The notes under the pieces are model-generated. The model was not told the origin of the DNA. It saw only the letters and a list, made by a program, of their open reading frames with translations, and made no database searches. A DNA stretch of 64,000 bases from GCA-2731375 sp964590195 (GTDB taxonomy: Bacteria > Pseudomonadota > Alphaproteobacteria > GCA-2731375): positions 1 through 64,000 of the forward strand of contig CAZPWJ010000012.1 in NCBI GenBank assembly GCA_964590195.1, given 5' to 3'. Both the position numbers and the translations under genes were made by a program. Below, piece by piece: positions 17,209 through 25,957 of this stretch. How positions within the stretch are numbered: position 1 is the first letter of the stretch; each line of letters opens with the position of its first letter.

Positions 17209-19485
17209 ATGAACGACAACAGCCAGCAGTTCAAATGGATTGGTACGAGTCCGATCCGGCCCGACGGACTAGACAAGGTTACCGGCAGGGCTCTGTTCGG
17301 CGCCGATCTCAAACTGCCGGGCATGCTGGTCGGCAGAATTCTGCGCAGCCCCCACGCCCATGCCCGCATTCGTGGCATTGATACCTCCAAGGCCGAGGCC
17401 CTGGCCGGCGTCAAGGCGGTTGTCACTTCGGCTGATTTCCCCGATCAGCCATCGGTCTATGTGGGCCCCGACCGGGTACAGCAGAACATGCACCATATTA
17501 CCCGCAACATCATGGCGCGGGAAAAGGCATTGTATGACGGCCATGCGGTGGCGGCGGTGGCGGCGACCTCCGCCTCGATCGCCGATCAGGCCCTGAAGCT
17601 GATCGAGGTTGATTACGAAGTACTGACCCCCGTCACCAGCGTGGCCGCGGCCCTGGCCCCCGATGCGCCCCTGCTGCATGAAGACCAGATCACCCGCGGC
17701 ATCGAGCCGGCGCCTGAAAAGCCCTCGAACATCGCCAAGTTTGGCGAATTCTCGGTGGGTGATGTGGAGGCCGGCTTCGCCGAGGCGGATGAAGTGGTGG
17801 AAATGGATTTCACCACCGAGACCGTGCATCAGGGCTATATCGAACCGCACGCCTGTATCGCGCACTACAAACAGGACGGCCAGGCCGAGATCTTCTGCTC
17901 CACCCAGGGCCATTTCGTGGTCCGCGCCGCCACGGCCAAACTGCTGGGTATGAAGCAGGCGGATTTGACCGTCACCGCGTCTGAAATGGGCGGCGCCTTT
18001 GGTGGCAAGACCACTGTCTATGTGGAACCCGTGGCCCTGGCCCTGTCGCGGAAATGCTCGCTGCCTGTGCGGATGGTGATGTCACGGGTCGAGGTGCTGA
18101 AGGCTTCCGGTCCCACGGCCTGCTCGATCATGAAAGTGAAAATCGGCGCCAAGAAGGACGGCACCATCACCGGTGCCACGGCGGAGCTGAAATTCGGCGG
18201 CGGCGCCTTTCCAGGCGCGCCGGTGATCGGCGCGGCCATGTGCGCCTTTTCCCGCTATGACCTGGCCAACGTTACGACCACGGCCTATGACGTTGTCATC
18301 AATCGGCCCAAGGCGGCGGCCTATCGTGCGCCGGGCTCGCCCATCGCGGCCTTTGGCGTCGAAAGCACCCTGGACGCGGTGGCCCGCAAGATCGGCATGG
18401 ACCCGCTGGCGATCCGTCTGAAGAACGCCGCCCGTAACGGCTCCACCACGGTGTTCGGCCAGACCTTTACCAATATTGGTTATGCCGAAACCATCGAGGC
18501 CTTGATGGATCACCCCAATTACAAAATACCTTTGGGGCCAAATCAGGGCCGGGGCGTGGCCTCGGGCTTTTGGTTCAATGGCGGCGGCGAATCCGCGGCC
18601 ACCTTGCATATCAACGACGACGGTACGGCGGTGGTCGCCACCGGCAGCCCCGACGTGGCCGGATCCCGCGCCTCCATGGCGTTGATGGCGGCGGAGACCT
18701 TGGGCATCGATTACGACAAGGTTCGCGCCACGGTGGCGAATACCGCCAACGTCGGCTACACCCACGTCTCGGGCGGCAGCCGGGTGACCCTGTCGACGGG
18801 ATTGGCGGTGGTCAATGCCTCCAAGAGCGTGATTGACGAGCTTTGCCTGCGCGCCGCCAAGATCTGGGGCGTGGATCCCGAAGGCATTACCTGGGAAGAC
18901 GGCCATGCCAAGCCGGCCTCGACCAATGTGGGCGAGTTCGAGCCGTTGTCATTGGCGCAGATCGCGGCGCAGAAGGCAGCGACCGGCGGGCCTATCGTGG
19001 GCAGCGCCGGTGTTAACGCCACCTGTCAGGCGCCGGGCGTGGCAACGCAGGTCTGTGATGTGGAGGTCGATCCCGAGACCGGCAAGGTGACCATTCTGCG
19101 TTTCACCACCTCACAGGACGTGGGCCGGGCCATTCAGCCCGACTCTGTCGAAGGGCAGATCCAGGGCGGTTCCGTTCAGGGCATCGGTTGGGCCTTGAAC
19201 GAGGAATATGTCTATGACGAGAACGGTCATTTACAAAATCCGGGCTTCCTGGATTACCGCATGCCGCTGGCTTCGGACCTGCCGATGATCGACGCGGTGA
19301 TGGTGGAAGTGCCCAATCCTGATCACCCCTATGGCGTCAAGGGCGTGGGCGAGGCCAATATCGTGCCGCCCATGGCCGCCGTCGCCAATGCGGTGCGCGA
19401 CGCCACGGGCGTGCGGGTCACATCATTGCCGATTTCGCCGCCGCGCCTGTTGGCGGCGTTGGATGCGGGGGTGAAGGAGGAATAG
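17209..19485 (+). CDS. Xanthine dehydrogenase-family molybdopterin subunit
   Basis: This 758-residue protein is a second molybdenum hydroxylase large subunit. It carries GGAFGGKT near residue 262, AYRAPGSP near 365 and the catalytic glutamate in GVKGVGEAN (Glu715). The AYRAPG pattern is closer to 4-hydroxybenzoyl-CoA reductase/nicotinate-type enzymes than to CO dehydrogenase. No FeS or FAD subunit is adjacent, so they must be encoded elsewhere if the enzyme is a heterotrimer. The ATG at 17209 follows AGGGGT at good spacing; an upstream in-frame ATG at 17179 has no such site. Confidence 0.82.
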   Translation: MNDNSQQFKWIGTSPIRPDGLDKVTGRALFGADLKLPGMLVGRILRSPHAHARIRGIDTSKAEALAGVKAVVTSADFPDQPSVYVGPDRVQQNMHHITRNIMAREKALYDGHAVAAVAATSASIADQALKLIEVDYEVLTPVTSVAAALAPDAPLLHEDQITRGIEPAPEKPSNIAKFGEFSVGDVEAGFAEADEVVEMDFTTETVHQGYIEPHACIAHYKQDGQAEIFCSTQGHFVVRAATAKLLGMKQADLTVTASEMGGAFGGKTTVYVEPVALALSRKCSLPVRMVMSRVEVLKASGPTACSIMKVKIGAKKDGTITGATAELKFGGGAFPGAPVIGAAMCAFSRYDLANVTTTAYDVVINRPKAAAYRAPGSPIAAFGVESTLDAVARKIGMDPLAIRLKNAARNGSTTVFGQTFTNIGYAETIEALMDHPNYKIPLGPNQGRGVASGFWFNGGGESAATLHINDDGTAVVATGSPDVAGSRASMALMAAETLGIDYDKVRATVANTANVGYTHVSGGSRVTLSTGLAVVNASKSVIDELCLRAAKIWGVDPEGITWEDGHAKPASTNVGEFEPLSLAQIAAQKAATGGPIVGSAGVNATCQAPGVATQVCDVEVDPETGKVTILRFTTSQDVGRAIQPDSVEGQIQGGSVQGIGWALNEEYVYDENGHLQNPGFLDYRMPLASDLPMIDAVMVEVPNPDHPYGVKGVGEANIVPPMAAVANAVRDATGVRVTSLPISPPRLLAALDAGVKEE

Positions 19486-19588
19486 TTTTCCTCTCGCGGT
19501 AACTACCTGAATAAGTTGCCTATGTCGGCGAAATCGCTATTTTGTCGGCCCGTGCAGTATGCCCTAATCAGTAAGACGGAGACGCCCG

Positions 19589-20434
19589 ATGGAGGCAGTA
19601 TTTTTCCACGACGGTAAATGGCACGAACAGCAGCCCATGCTGATCGGGCCCATGAATCATGCCTTTTGGATGTCGTCCGTCGTCTTCGATGGCGCCCGTT
19701 CCATGGGCGGTCTGGTGCCGGATGTGGAGGAACATTGCGCCCGTCTGGTCAGCTCCGCCACCAACATGCTGTTGGCGCCCAAGCTGGAGCCGGGCGAGAT
19801 TGCCGAGCTTTGCCGCGAGGGCGTGCGTAAACTGCCGCGGGAAATGGAGCTTTATATCCGGCCCATGTTCTTTGCCCGTGAAGGCTTTCTGGTGCCGGAT
19901 GCCGACAGCACGGAATTCGTCCTGGCCATTTACGACAATCCACTGCCGCCCGAGGGCCCGTTCAAGGTTTGCATGTCGTCCCGCCGCCGACCGGCCCGCG
20001 ACATGGCGCCGACCACGGCCAAGGCATCCTGCCTGTATCCCAATACCGCCCTGGCCCTGACGGATGCGGCCAAGCGCGGTTTCGACAACGCGGTGATCCT
20101 GGATCCGAACGGCAACGTGGCCGAATTCCTCTCGTCCAACCTGTGGATAGCCAAGGACGGCGTCGCCATGACCCCGGCGATCAACGGCACGTTCTTGAAT
20201 GGCGTCACCCGCCAGCGCACCATTCAGTTGCTGCGTCAAGACGGCATCGAGGTTATCGAGGGCACCCTGACCGTGGACGATGTGATGGGCGCGGATGAGA
20301 TCTTCTCGTCCGGCAACCACGCCAAGATCCGCCCCGTCACCCAGTTCGAGGACCGCGAGCTGCAACCCGGCCCCATAGGTCGCCGGGCAAAAGAGCTGTA
20401 TCTGGAATACGCCAAGGGCTTCTCGGTTTTTTAG
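19589..20434 (+). CDS. ilvE: Branched-chain amino acid aminotransferase (class IV)
   Basis: The 281-residue PLP enzyme of fold type IV has the early GMxHAFWMSSVVFDGAR-like segment, the lysine in KASCLYPN (about residue 146) that should carry PLP, and the NVAEFLSSNLWI segment contacting the cofactor. It would interconvert branched-chain amino acids and their keto acids; a related D-amino-acid or aminodeoxychorismate activity cannot be excluded. A GGAG site precedes the ATG. The last 115 bp of the gene are repeated in diverged form about 440 bp downstream. Confidence 0.8.
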   Translation: MEAVFFHDGKWHEQQPMLIGPMNHAFWMSSVVFDGARSMGGLVPDVEEHCARLVSSATNMLLAPKLEPGEIAELCREGVRKLPREMELYIRPMFFAREGFLVPDADSTEFVLAIYDNPLPPEGPFKVCMSSRRRPARDMAPTTAKASCLYPNTALALTDAAKRGFDNAVILDPNGNVAEFLSSNLWIAKDGVAMTPAINGTFLNGVTRQRTIQLLRQDGIEVIEGTLTVDDVMGADEIFSSGNHAKIRPVTQFEDRELQPGPIGRRAKELYLEYAKGFSVF

Positions 20435-20548
20435 TGTCCATTTCGAGTTTTCGTCAAATAGGATCTTCTTGATCTAGCGCAATGTCCAAGACCTGAGTTC
20501 CGGGCAATATTTACATAATCATGAGCGTAATCTCGAGGAGATATGATT

Positions 20549-20734
20549 ATGACCGAGGAGATGGTGGCGATCCGGAAACGACGGATCCAAGACGGCGCAC
20601 GGAAGCGGGCCGCGCAATCCCTGCATCATTTAAAAGAGACCAACGCCGGTGACCTCAAGCGAAACGTTGAGCATGCAAAAGTTGAACTAGGTCACCGGGA
20701 AAGGGCCAAGAAGGTCTTCCGGCAGATGAATTAG
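20549..20734 (+). CDS. Small basic hypothetical protein
   Basis: A 61-residue, strongly charged protein rich in Arg, Lys and Gln with predicted helical character and no membrane segment. The ATG at 20549 lies 8 nt after an AGGAG ribosome binding site; an ATG at 20543 is too close to it. It lies between ilvE and a remnant of an ilvE 3' end, so it may have arrived with the rearrangement. No family recognised; a nucleic-acid-binding role is only suggested by its charge. Confidence 0.5.
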   Translation: MTEEMVAIRKRRIQDGARKRAAQSLHHLKETNAGDLKRNVEHAKVELGHRERAKKVFRQMN

Positions 20735-20758
20735 CGGTAAGCTCTGTCGCAAGGCCTT

Positions 20759-20872
20759 CGCCAAGATCCACCCGTCATCCAGTTCGAGGACCGCGAGCTG
20801 CAACCCGGCCCCATCGGCCGCCGGGCAAAAGAGCTGTATATGGAATACGCCAAGGGCTTCTCGGTTTTTTAG
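20759..20872 (+). pseudogene. Remnant copy of the ilvE 3' end
   Basis: This stretch aligns with 20320-20434 at the end of ilvE over its whole length, including the same stop codon, with about six substitutions and one deleted base near 20771 that breaks the frame. Several differences are synonymous (for example ATA GGT against ATC GGC), which suggests the copy diverged while it was still part of a working gene. No start or rest of the gene remains. No similarity continues beyond the stop codon. Confidence 0.8.
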
Positions 20873-21257
20873 GACGGGACATTCGTTCAATGCGACGCGC
20901 CCAGATGCTCGTGCCAGGTACGAACATGGCGCGGCCATACGGACCGATACCGCCAACCCATCGTCATTAAAGGATTTAGGCCGGTAACCGACGCCGGCAC
21001 TTAGCATCTGCCTTCTCAATGCGACATTGGCAATGGGAGTATTGAACTCGTAAAAGAAATTGTCTCGGTTGTGATTTGAAAAAGCTTAAGCATGCAAAAT
21101 TGTCTGCCTTGGAAATTTTATCATAAAAATTAATGTAACGACTCGCAAATCTCATATTCAGTGCATAACTAAGAACCTTAGGTATATCGTAATGTTCTAA
21201 GTGCCAGTGCGGTTATGTTTTCTCTAATTCATATCCATCGAATCAGAGGAGGTAACG
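20873..21257. other. Non-coding region before the S8 protease gene
   Basis: After the ilvE remnant there is about 385 bp without a convincing gene. From about 21040 the sequence becomes markedly AT-rich, which fits a promoter region for the protease gene at 21258. A minus-strand frame covers 20687-21019 but overlaps the ilvE remnant and has no recognisable product or ribosome binding site. Confidence 0.45.
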
Positions 21258-22682
21258 ATGGCCAAACAACGTTATATCGTAACCATGATCGAGGGTGCTG
21301 GTGAAAGCGACGCGATCAAAGCCATGTCCATTCGCAAGCAGGATTTGAAAGACGCCGTGTCGGTGATGGAGACCGATGATTTCCGCGAGGACATTGATAC
21401 GCTAGGCGTGGCGGAATTGGGGATTTTTCTAAAATCCATGACGGCGAAAGATGCCGACGCCGTCCGCGCCAACAAACAGGTCCTGGAAGTGACGGAGGAT
21501 ATAGAAGTCTTTGCCTTGGGCGCCGACTGCGGTTGCGGCGGTGGGACGGATTATTATGGCGAGGATGATGGCGGCTATGAGGCCGGCTATGATCAGGCCT
21601 TAAATGATCTTGGCTATGGTGACGGTGACGAGTGGGATGGGGCTGACGATGCCCTGTTAACCCCTAGTCCGTTTCCGCCAAGGCCGATACCAAGGCCGTT
21701 TCCACCGCGTCCCTTCCCCCCCAGACCGCCGTTGCGGCCGTTTCCGCCAGTCCGGCCTTGTTGCCCGCCTGGCTTCCGCAAGGTTTGTCTGCCCATCCGC
21801 ACACCCAGGCCACCACGTCAGCCGATCCCCTGGAATATCTCCATGGTCAAGGCGGATCAAGCCTGGCGGCGGGTTACGGGCCGTGGCGTTAAAGTCGCCA
21901 TTATCGATACGGGGATCGACAACAATCACCCTGACCTGATCGTACAGGGCGGCGCCTCGTTCGTGGCGAATGTCAGCGATTGGGATGACGACCATAGCCA
22001 TGGGACGCATTGTGCCGGCATTGTTGCCGCCCGCAACAATGCCAGCGGTATCGTTGGCGTGGCGCCGGATGCCGACCTCTATGCGGTGAAGGTCCTCTCC
22101 GCTAGCGGGTCGGGCAGTTTAAGCTGGATTCTGGCCGGCATGGGCTGGTGTCTGCGCAACGGTATTCAAGTCGCTTCCATGAGCCTTGGCAGCAATGTCA
22201 ATGATCCGAACGCGCCTTGCATATCGGCTTATCAGACAGCGGCGCACCGTCTGGAACAGGCCGGCTGCATCGTCGTCGCGGCGGCCGGCAACGCGGGCCG
22301 ATTGTCCAATCCATGGGTTGGCAACCCGGCCCGTTGTCCCGGTTTCATGGCGGTGGCGGCGGTAGACCGAAATTCCAACAAGGCCGATTTTTCATCCTCC
22401 GGACCGGCCAGTCTTGGTCCTCTGCGGGGGGTTGAGATTTCAGCACCTGGTGTTTCGATTAACTCCACTGTTCCCGGCGGCGGCTTTGGCCTCAAATCGG
22501 GTACCTCAATGGCTTGTCCGCATGTTTCCGGTGCGGCGGCCCTTTTGGTTCAGCAGCGGCCAACCTGGACACCGGCGCAAATTCGCAGCCGGTTAAAGGC
22601 GACGGCCCGCGATCTGGGCGCGCCGGGCGATGATCCGGAGACCGGGGCAGGCTTGCTTGACTGCCTGGCCGCCGTTTCATAG
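21258..22682 (+). CDS. Subtilisin-like S8 serine protease with Pro-rich linker
   Basis: This 474-residue protein has the full S8 triad: Asp217 (AIIDTGI), His248 (HSHGTHCAG) and Ser417 (SGTSMACPH), plus the oxyanion Asn345 (AAGNAG). Before the catalytic domain there is a region of about 85 residues that could act as a propeptide, a CGCGGG cluster, an acidic Tyr/Gly/Asp-rich stretch (about 97-131) and a Pro/Arg/Phe-rich linker (about 138-190) with paired cysteines. No Sec signal peptide is visible, so it is intracellular or exported by a dedicated route. AGGAGG precedes the ATG. The next gene encodes a small protein resembling a protease propeptide or inhibitor. Confidence 0.87.
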   Translation: MAKQRYIVTMIEGAGESDAIKAMSIRKQDLKDAVSVMETDDFREDIDTLGVAELGIFLKSMTAKDADAVRANKQVLEVTEDIEVFALGADCGCGGGTDYYGEDDGGYEAGYDQALNDLGYGDGDEWDGADDALLTPSPFPPRPIPRPFPPRPFPPRPPLRPFPPVRPCCPPGFRKVCLPIRTPRPPRQPIPWNISMVKADQAWRRVTGRGVKVAIIDTGIDNNHPDLIVQGGASFVANVSDWDDDHSHGTHCAGIVAARNNASGIVGVAPDADLYAVKVLSASGSGSLSWILAGMGWCLRNGIQVASMSLGSNVNDPNAPCISAYQTAAHRLEQAGCIVVAAAGNAGRLSNPWVGNPARCPGFMAVAAVDRNSNKADFSSSGPASLGPLRGVEISAPGVSINSTVPGGGFGLKSGTSMACPHVSGAAALLVQQRPTWTPAQIRSRLKATARDLGAPGDDPETGAGLLDCLAAVS

Positions 22683-22805
22683 GCAATTTGAAAGGAATTT
22701 TTGCCTTCGTCCATTAGTAACGGTCCGGCAACCGGCTGCTACACCGGTTGCCGGGCTGTGCTATGGTGATCTGGTTTTCTGGAAGCGAAATTTGAAAGCA
22801 ATGTC

Positions 22806-23063
22806 ATGGCGGTTGAGAAACAAATTGATCCCGAAGTCGTCCGTATTTTGTCGGCGGAGCCCAGTGCCTGTTGCAGTGTCGTGATCACCTTGACGCCGGC
22901 GGCGGAGGATATGTCGCCCGCCGCGTTATCATTGTCGAAAGCGCGCACTATCGAGGGGCTTCCCGGGATGATCGTTGCCGACTTGACGGCCGAGGATCTG
23001 GCCAATCTGGAAGCCAACGATGCGGTTCAAGCCATCGACCTCGATAGCGAACAGCATATTTAG
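22806..23063 (+). CDS. Small I9 propeptide/inhibitor-like protein
   Basis: This 85-residue protein has no signal peptide. Its layout, a CSVVITLTP beta strand, a helical middle, GLPGMIVADLTAEDLANLEAN and a final strand VQAIDLDSE, resembles the ferredoxin-like fold of S8 propeptides and stand-alone inhibitors (I9 family: a 'gxvaxlsxxxLxxLxxxpxVxxIexD' pattern). It lies 123 bp after a subtilisin-like protease on the same strand, which supports an inhibitor or chaperone role for that enzyme. The match is by pattern and position only. The ribosome binding site is weak. Confidence 0.55.
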   Translation: MAVEKQIDPEVVRILSAEPSACCSVVITLTPAAEDMSPAALSLSKARTIEGLPGMIVADLTAEDLANLEANDAVQAIDLDSEQHI

Positions 23064-23112
23064 GTTTTGCCGGCCCTGCCTTCGCGGGTACGCGTGCCCG
23101 CTCTTGCTTACG

Positions 23113-25836
23113 TCAATCACTCAAAAAATCTTGCGTCTCCTGGATCGCTTCGGCCAGGCCCATGCGTTGCACCTCCACCCCCTCCGGAAAGGCCGTGGTC
23201 AGGCGGGTGGGGAGCATGGCGTCGAGCATGACGAAGACGCCCTTGTCATCGGCCCTGCGCAACAGGCGGCCATAGGCCTGCTTCAGGCGCAGACGGGCGA
23301 TCATGTCGTCATAGCCCTTACCGAAGGCATTCTTGCGCGCCCGGTGCATGATGTCGGGTCGGGGCCAGGGTACCCGGTCAAATACGATCAGGCGCAGCGA
23401 ACGGCCCGGTACATCGACGCCATCGCGCACCGCGTCCGTGCCCAGCAGGCAGGTGTCTTCCTCGGCCCGGAAAATATCCACCAGGGTGCCCGTGTCCATC
23501 GCGTCCACATGCTGGGCAAGCAGGGCTATGCCTGCTTCGTCCAGGGGCTTGGCGATGCGCTCGTGAATGGCGCGCAGGCGGGCGATGGCGGTAAATAACC
23601 CGAGGCCGCCGCCGCCCGCCGCCAGGAACAATTCCCGATAGGCCGCCGCCACCTGGTCGGGCCGGTTGCGGTTGACGTCGCGCACCACCAGGATCCGCGT
23701 CGCGCCGGGATAATCGAACGGCGAGGGCAGGGAGGCGCGCTCTGCCGGTAGCGGCAGATGTAACGCCCCGGTGCGGACCTCCGCCGCCGACCAGTCGTCG
23801 GGCGCATCGGGCGGGTTGTCCCGCAAGGTGGCGGAGGTGATCAGCACGCCGTGGGCTTGGCGCAAGACCGCTTCGGCGAATGGCTGGGAGGGGTCGACCC
23901 AATGGCGGTGCATGCCGATGTCACGGTCTCTTCCGGCGAAACGTTCGATGGCGAACCAATCTACGAAATGCTCAGGTGTTTCCTGGCCCAGGTCCAGCAG
24001 CATGGCGCGCCAGGCCTGCACCATGTCGGCGCGGCGTTTCAGGCTGCGGGCGGCGGCCTCGATGCGCAGGCGCGTGGCGGTATCCAGATCATCGGCTTCG
24101 TCATCCAGACGCGCCATCAGATGGCGGCCCAGGTCCAGCAACGGCCTGCGCAGGGTTTCGAAAGCGGCGGCGGCTTCGCTGGCGGCCTGCAACAATTCAG
24201 CCTCGGGCTCCTCGACCGAAACCTCCAGGCCATATGGGGAGCGGTCATTATCCACGCGGGCCAGGACCACATGCCGGGCCCGGGCCAGGAAAGCTTCCAT
24301 CGTTCCCTGTTCGCCGCCCTCGGCCACCCGTTGCAGCCAGCCGGGTGCGGCCAGGGCGGTGGCGGCGCGCAGAATATTCTGTTGGATCGCCAGGCCGTCG
24401 TCATCGCCGATCAGATCGCCGATGCGTGCCTCCAGGCCACGTGCGCGCCCACGGCCACCGCGCCTGCTTTCATTGCCCAGCAGCCATCGGCGCAGTTCCA
24501 CCCCTTCGCTGCCTGCCACGTGGGCGGCAAAGGCGCTGTCGGCGGCGTCAAAGACATGATGGCCCTCGTCGAACACATAACGCAGGGGCAATTGCCCGCT
24601 GCCCGCTTCCAGCACGGCGCGAACCATCACCAGGGCATGGTTGGCGACGACGATTTCCGCCCGCTCGGATTCTCGTCGGCTGCGTTCGATGAAGCATTTT
24701 GAATAATGCCGGCAGGCGGAATAAACGCATTCGCCGCGCCGGTCGCTCAAGCTGGAAATGGTGCCGCCGCCGAACATGGTGGCCAGCCAACTAGGAAAAT
24801 CGCCCCCCACCATATCACCGTCCCGGCTGTGTTCGATCCAGCGCGCGATCAGGCCCAGGGCGACGGTGCCGCCCGGCCCTGTTGCCAGCGCTTTCGTGGC
24901 GTCTTCGTAGTTCAGCAGGCAGAGGTAATTCTCCCGTCCCTTGCGCACCACCACGTTGCGGCGCTTTTGCGCCGGATCGGGATACAGGCGGTCCAATTCG
25001 CCATCGATCTGGCGCTGTAGATTGCGCGTGTAGGTGGAGAGCCAGACCGTGCCGCCGTTCTTCCGGGCCCACAAAGACGCCGGCGCGATATAGCCCAGGG
25101 TTTTGCCTACCCCCGTACCGGCCTCGGCCAGTACCAGGCGGGGCATGTCCACTTCCTGGCGCGGGATAAAGGCTCCCGAAGCTGCGGCGGCATAGTCGAA
25201 TTGCTGCGGCCGGTTTTCCGCCCCCGTGCCGATCAGTTCGGCCAATTGATCCCGTGCCGCCTCCGGCCCGATGGCATGATCGCCGGGTGGCGGCGGTGGG
25301 GCGCTGTCCTCGCGCTCGGGCAGGCGCTGCCAGACTTCAAGACCGCCGCCCGTGCAATCCGTTGGCACGCCAAGGGCGGCCAATACCGCCGGACCCCAGC
25401 GCCAGCCGCCCCGCGCCATGGTCATGGCCAGGGCGCCCACGCGGTCACGGTGTTCCAAGGTTGCCGCCAGTTCCGCCAGCAAGGCCCGTGCCGCCTGTTG
25501 CAGGGTCAGGGCCGCGTCCACCGCGTCGCCGGGCGGGGCGAGAGTCAAGGCGGCGGCCAGACCGCCCGGCGTGGGTAAGCAGAACCGCGCCGGGCGGGCA
25601 AAGGCGTAAAGCTCCAATATGTCGTAGGCGGCGAGGGATCGCGCGCCCAGCCGGTTCGCCGTGGCCATGGCGTGACAGACGATGGCCGTGTCCTTGTTGG
25701 CTCTGGACATGGCCTCGGCGCCGCTCAGCTCCTCGACCTCGCCATCGGCGCTCAGCCACGTGCTCAGGCGCGCGCCCACGACCAATGCGGGGGCGGTGAA
25801 ATCGATGCCGTTTTTCTGTAATCCCGGTGCGCTCAT
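23113..25836 (-). CDS. DinG/XPD-type ATP-dependent DNA helicase
   Basis: This 907-residue superfamily 2 helicase has Walker A EAGTGVGKT (about residue 250), a DEGH Walker B box (about 430) and motif VI-like QAYGRLLRR near the end (about 878). Four cysteines between motifs I and II (YLC, ECVYSAC, SKC) match the iron-sulphur cluster of DinG/XPD helicases. An N-terminal extension of about 220 residues carries ALVVGARL and resembles an exonuclease-like or degenerate region found in some alphaproteobacterial DinG proteins. The ATG at 25836 is preferred to one 13 codons upstream. The role is probably repair of structured DNA or R-loops. Confidence 0.85.
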   Translation of the reverse strand: MSAPGLQKNGIDFTAPALVVGARLSTWLSADGEVEELSGAEAMSRANKDTAIVCHAMATANRLGARSLAAYDILELYAFARPARFCLPTPGGLAAALTLAPPGDAVDAALTLQQAARALLAELAATLEHRDRVGALAMTMARGGWRWGPAVLAALGVPTDCTGGGLEVWQRLPEREDSAPPPPPGDHAIGPEAARDQLAELIGTGAENRPQQFDYAAAASGAFIPRQEVDMPRLVLAEAGTGVGKTLGYIAPASLWARKNGGTVWLSTYTRNLQRQIDGELDRLYPDPAQKRRNVVVRKGRENYLCLLNYEDATKALATGPGGTVALGLIARWIEHSRDGDMVGGDFPSWLATMFGGGTISSLSDRRGECVYSACRHYSKCFIERSRRESERAEIVVANHALVMVRAVLEAGSGQLPLRYVFDEGHHVFDAADSAFAAHVAGSEGVELRRWLLGNESRRGGRGRARGLEARIGDLIGDDDGLAIQQNILRAATALAAPGWLQRVAEGGEQGTMEAFLARARHVVLARVDNDRSPYGLEVSVEEPEAELLQAASEAAAAFETLRRPLLDLGRHLMARLDDEADDLDTATRLRIEAAARSLKRRADMVQAWRAMLLDLGQETPEHFVDWFAIERFAGRDRDIGMHRHWVDPSQPFAEAVLRQAHGVLITSATLRDNPPDAPDDWSAAEVRTGALHLPLPAERASLPSPFDYPGATRILVVRDVNRNRPDQVAAAYRELFLAAGGGGLGLFTAIARLRAIHERIAKPLDEAGIALLAQHVDAMDTGTLVDIFRAEEDTCLLGTDAVRDGVDVPGRSLRLIVFDRVPWPRPDIMHRARKNAFGKGYDDMIARLRLKQAYGRLLRRADDKGVFVMLDAMLPTRLTTAFPEGVEVQRMGLAEAIQETQDFLSD

Positions 25837-25957
25837 TCCGTCCGCACTATAGGCCGGGACGGGGCCGCTCACCACCGGTTGACGTGGCGGGATTTTTGCC
25901 TAATGTCCCTCCGCCGCTAGCATCGGCTGCTGGAATGGCGCGCAAGGATAGGAAATC

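Noticed and set aside
20435..20872. ilvE duplicate as the result of an insertion sequence
   Set aside because: No terminal inverted repeats, transposase or target-site duplication could be seen.
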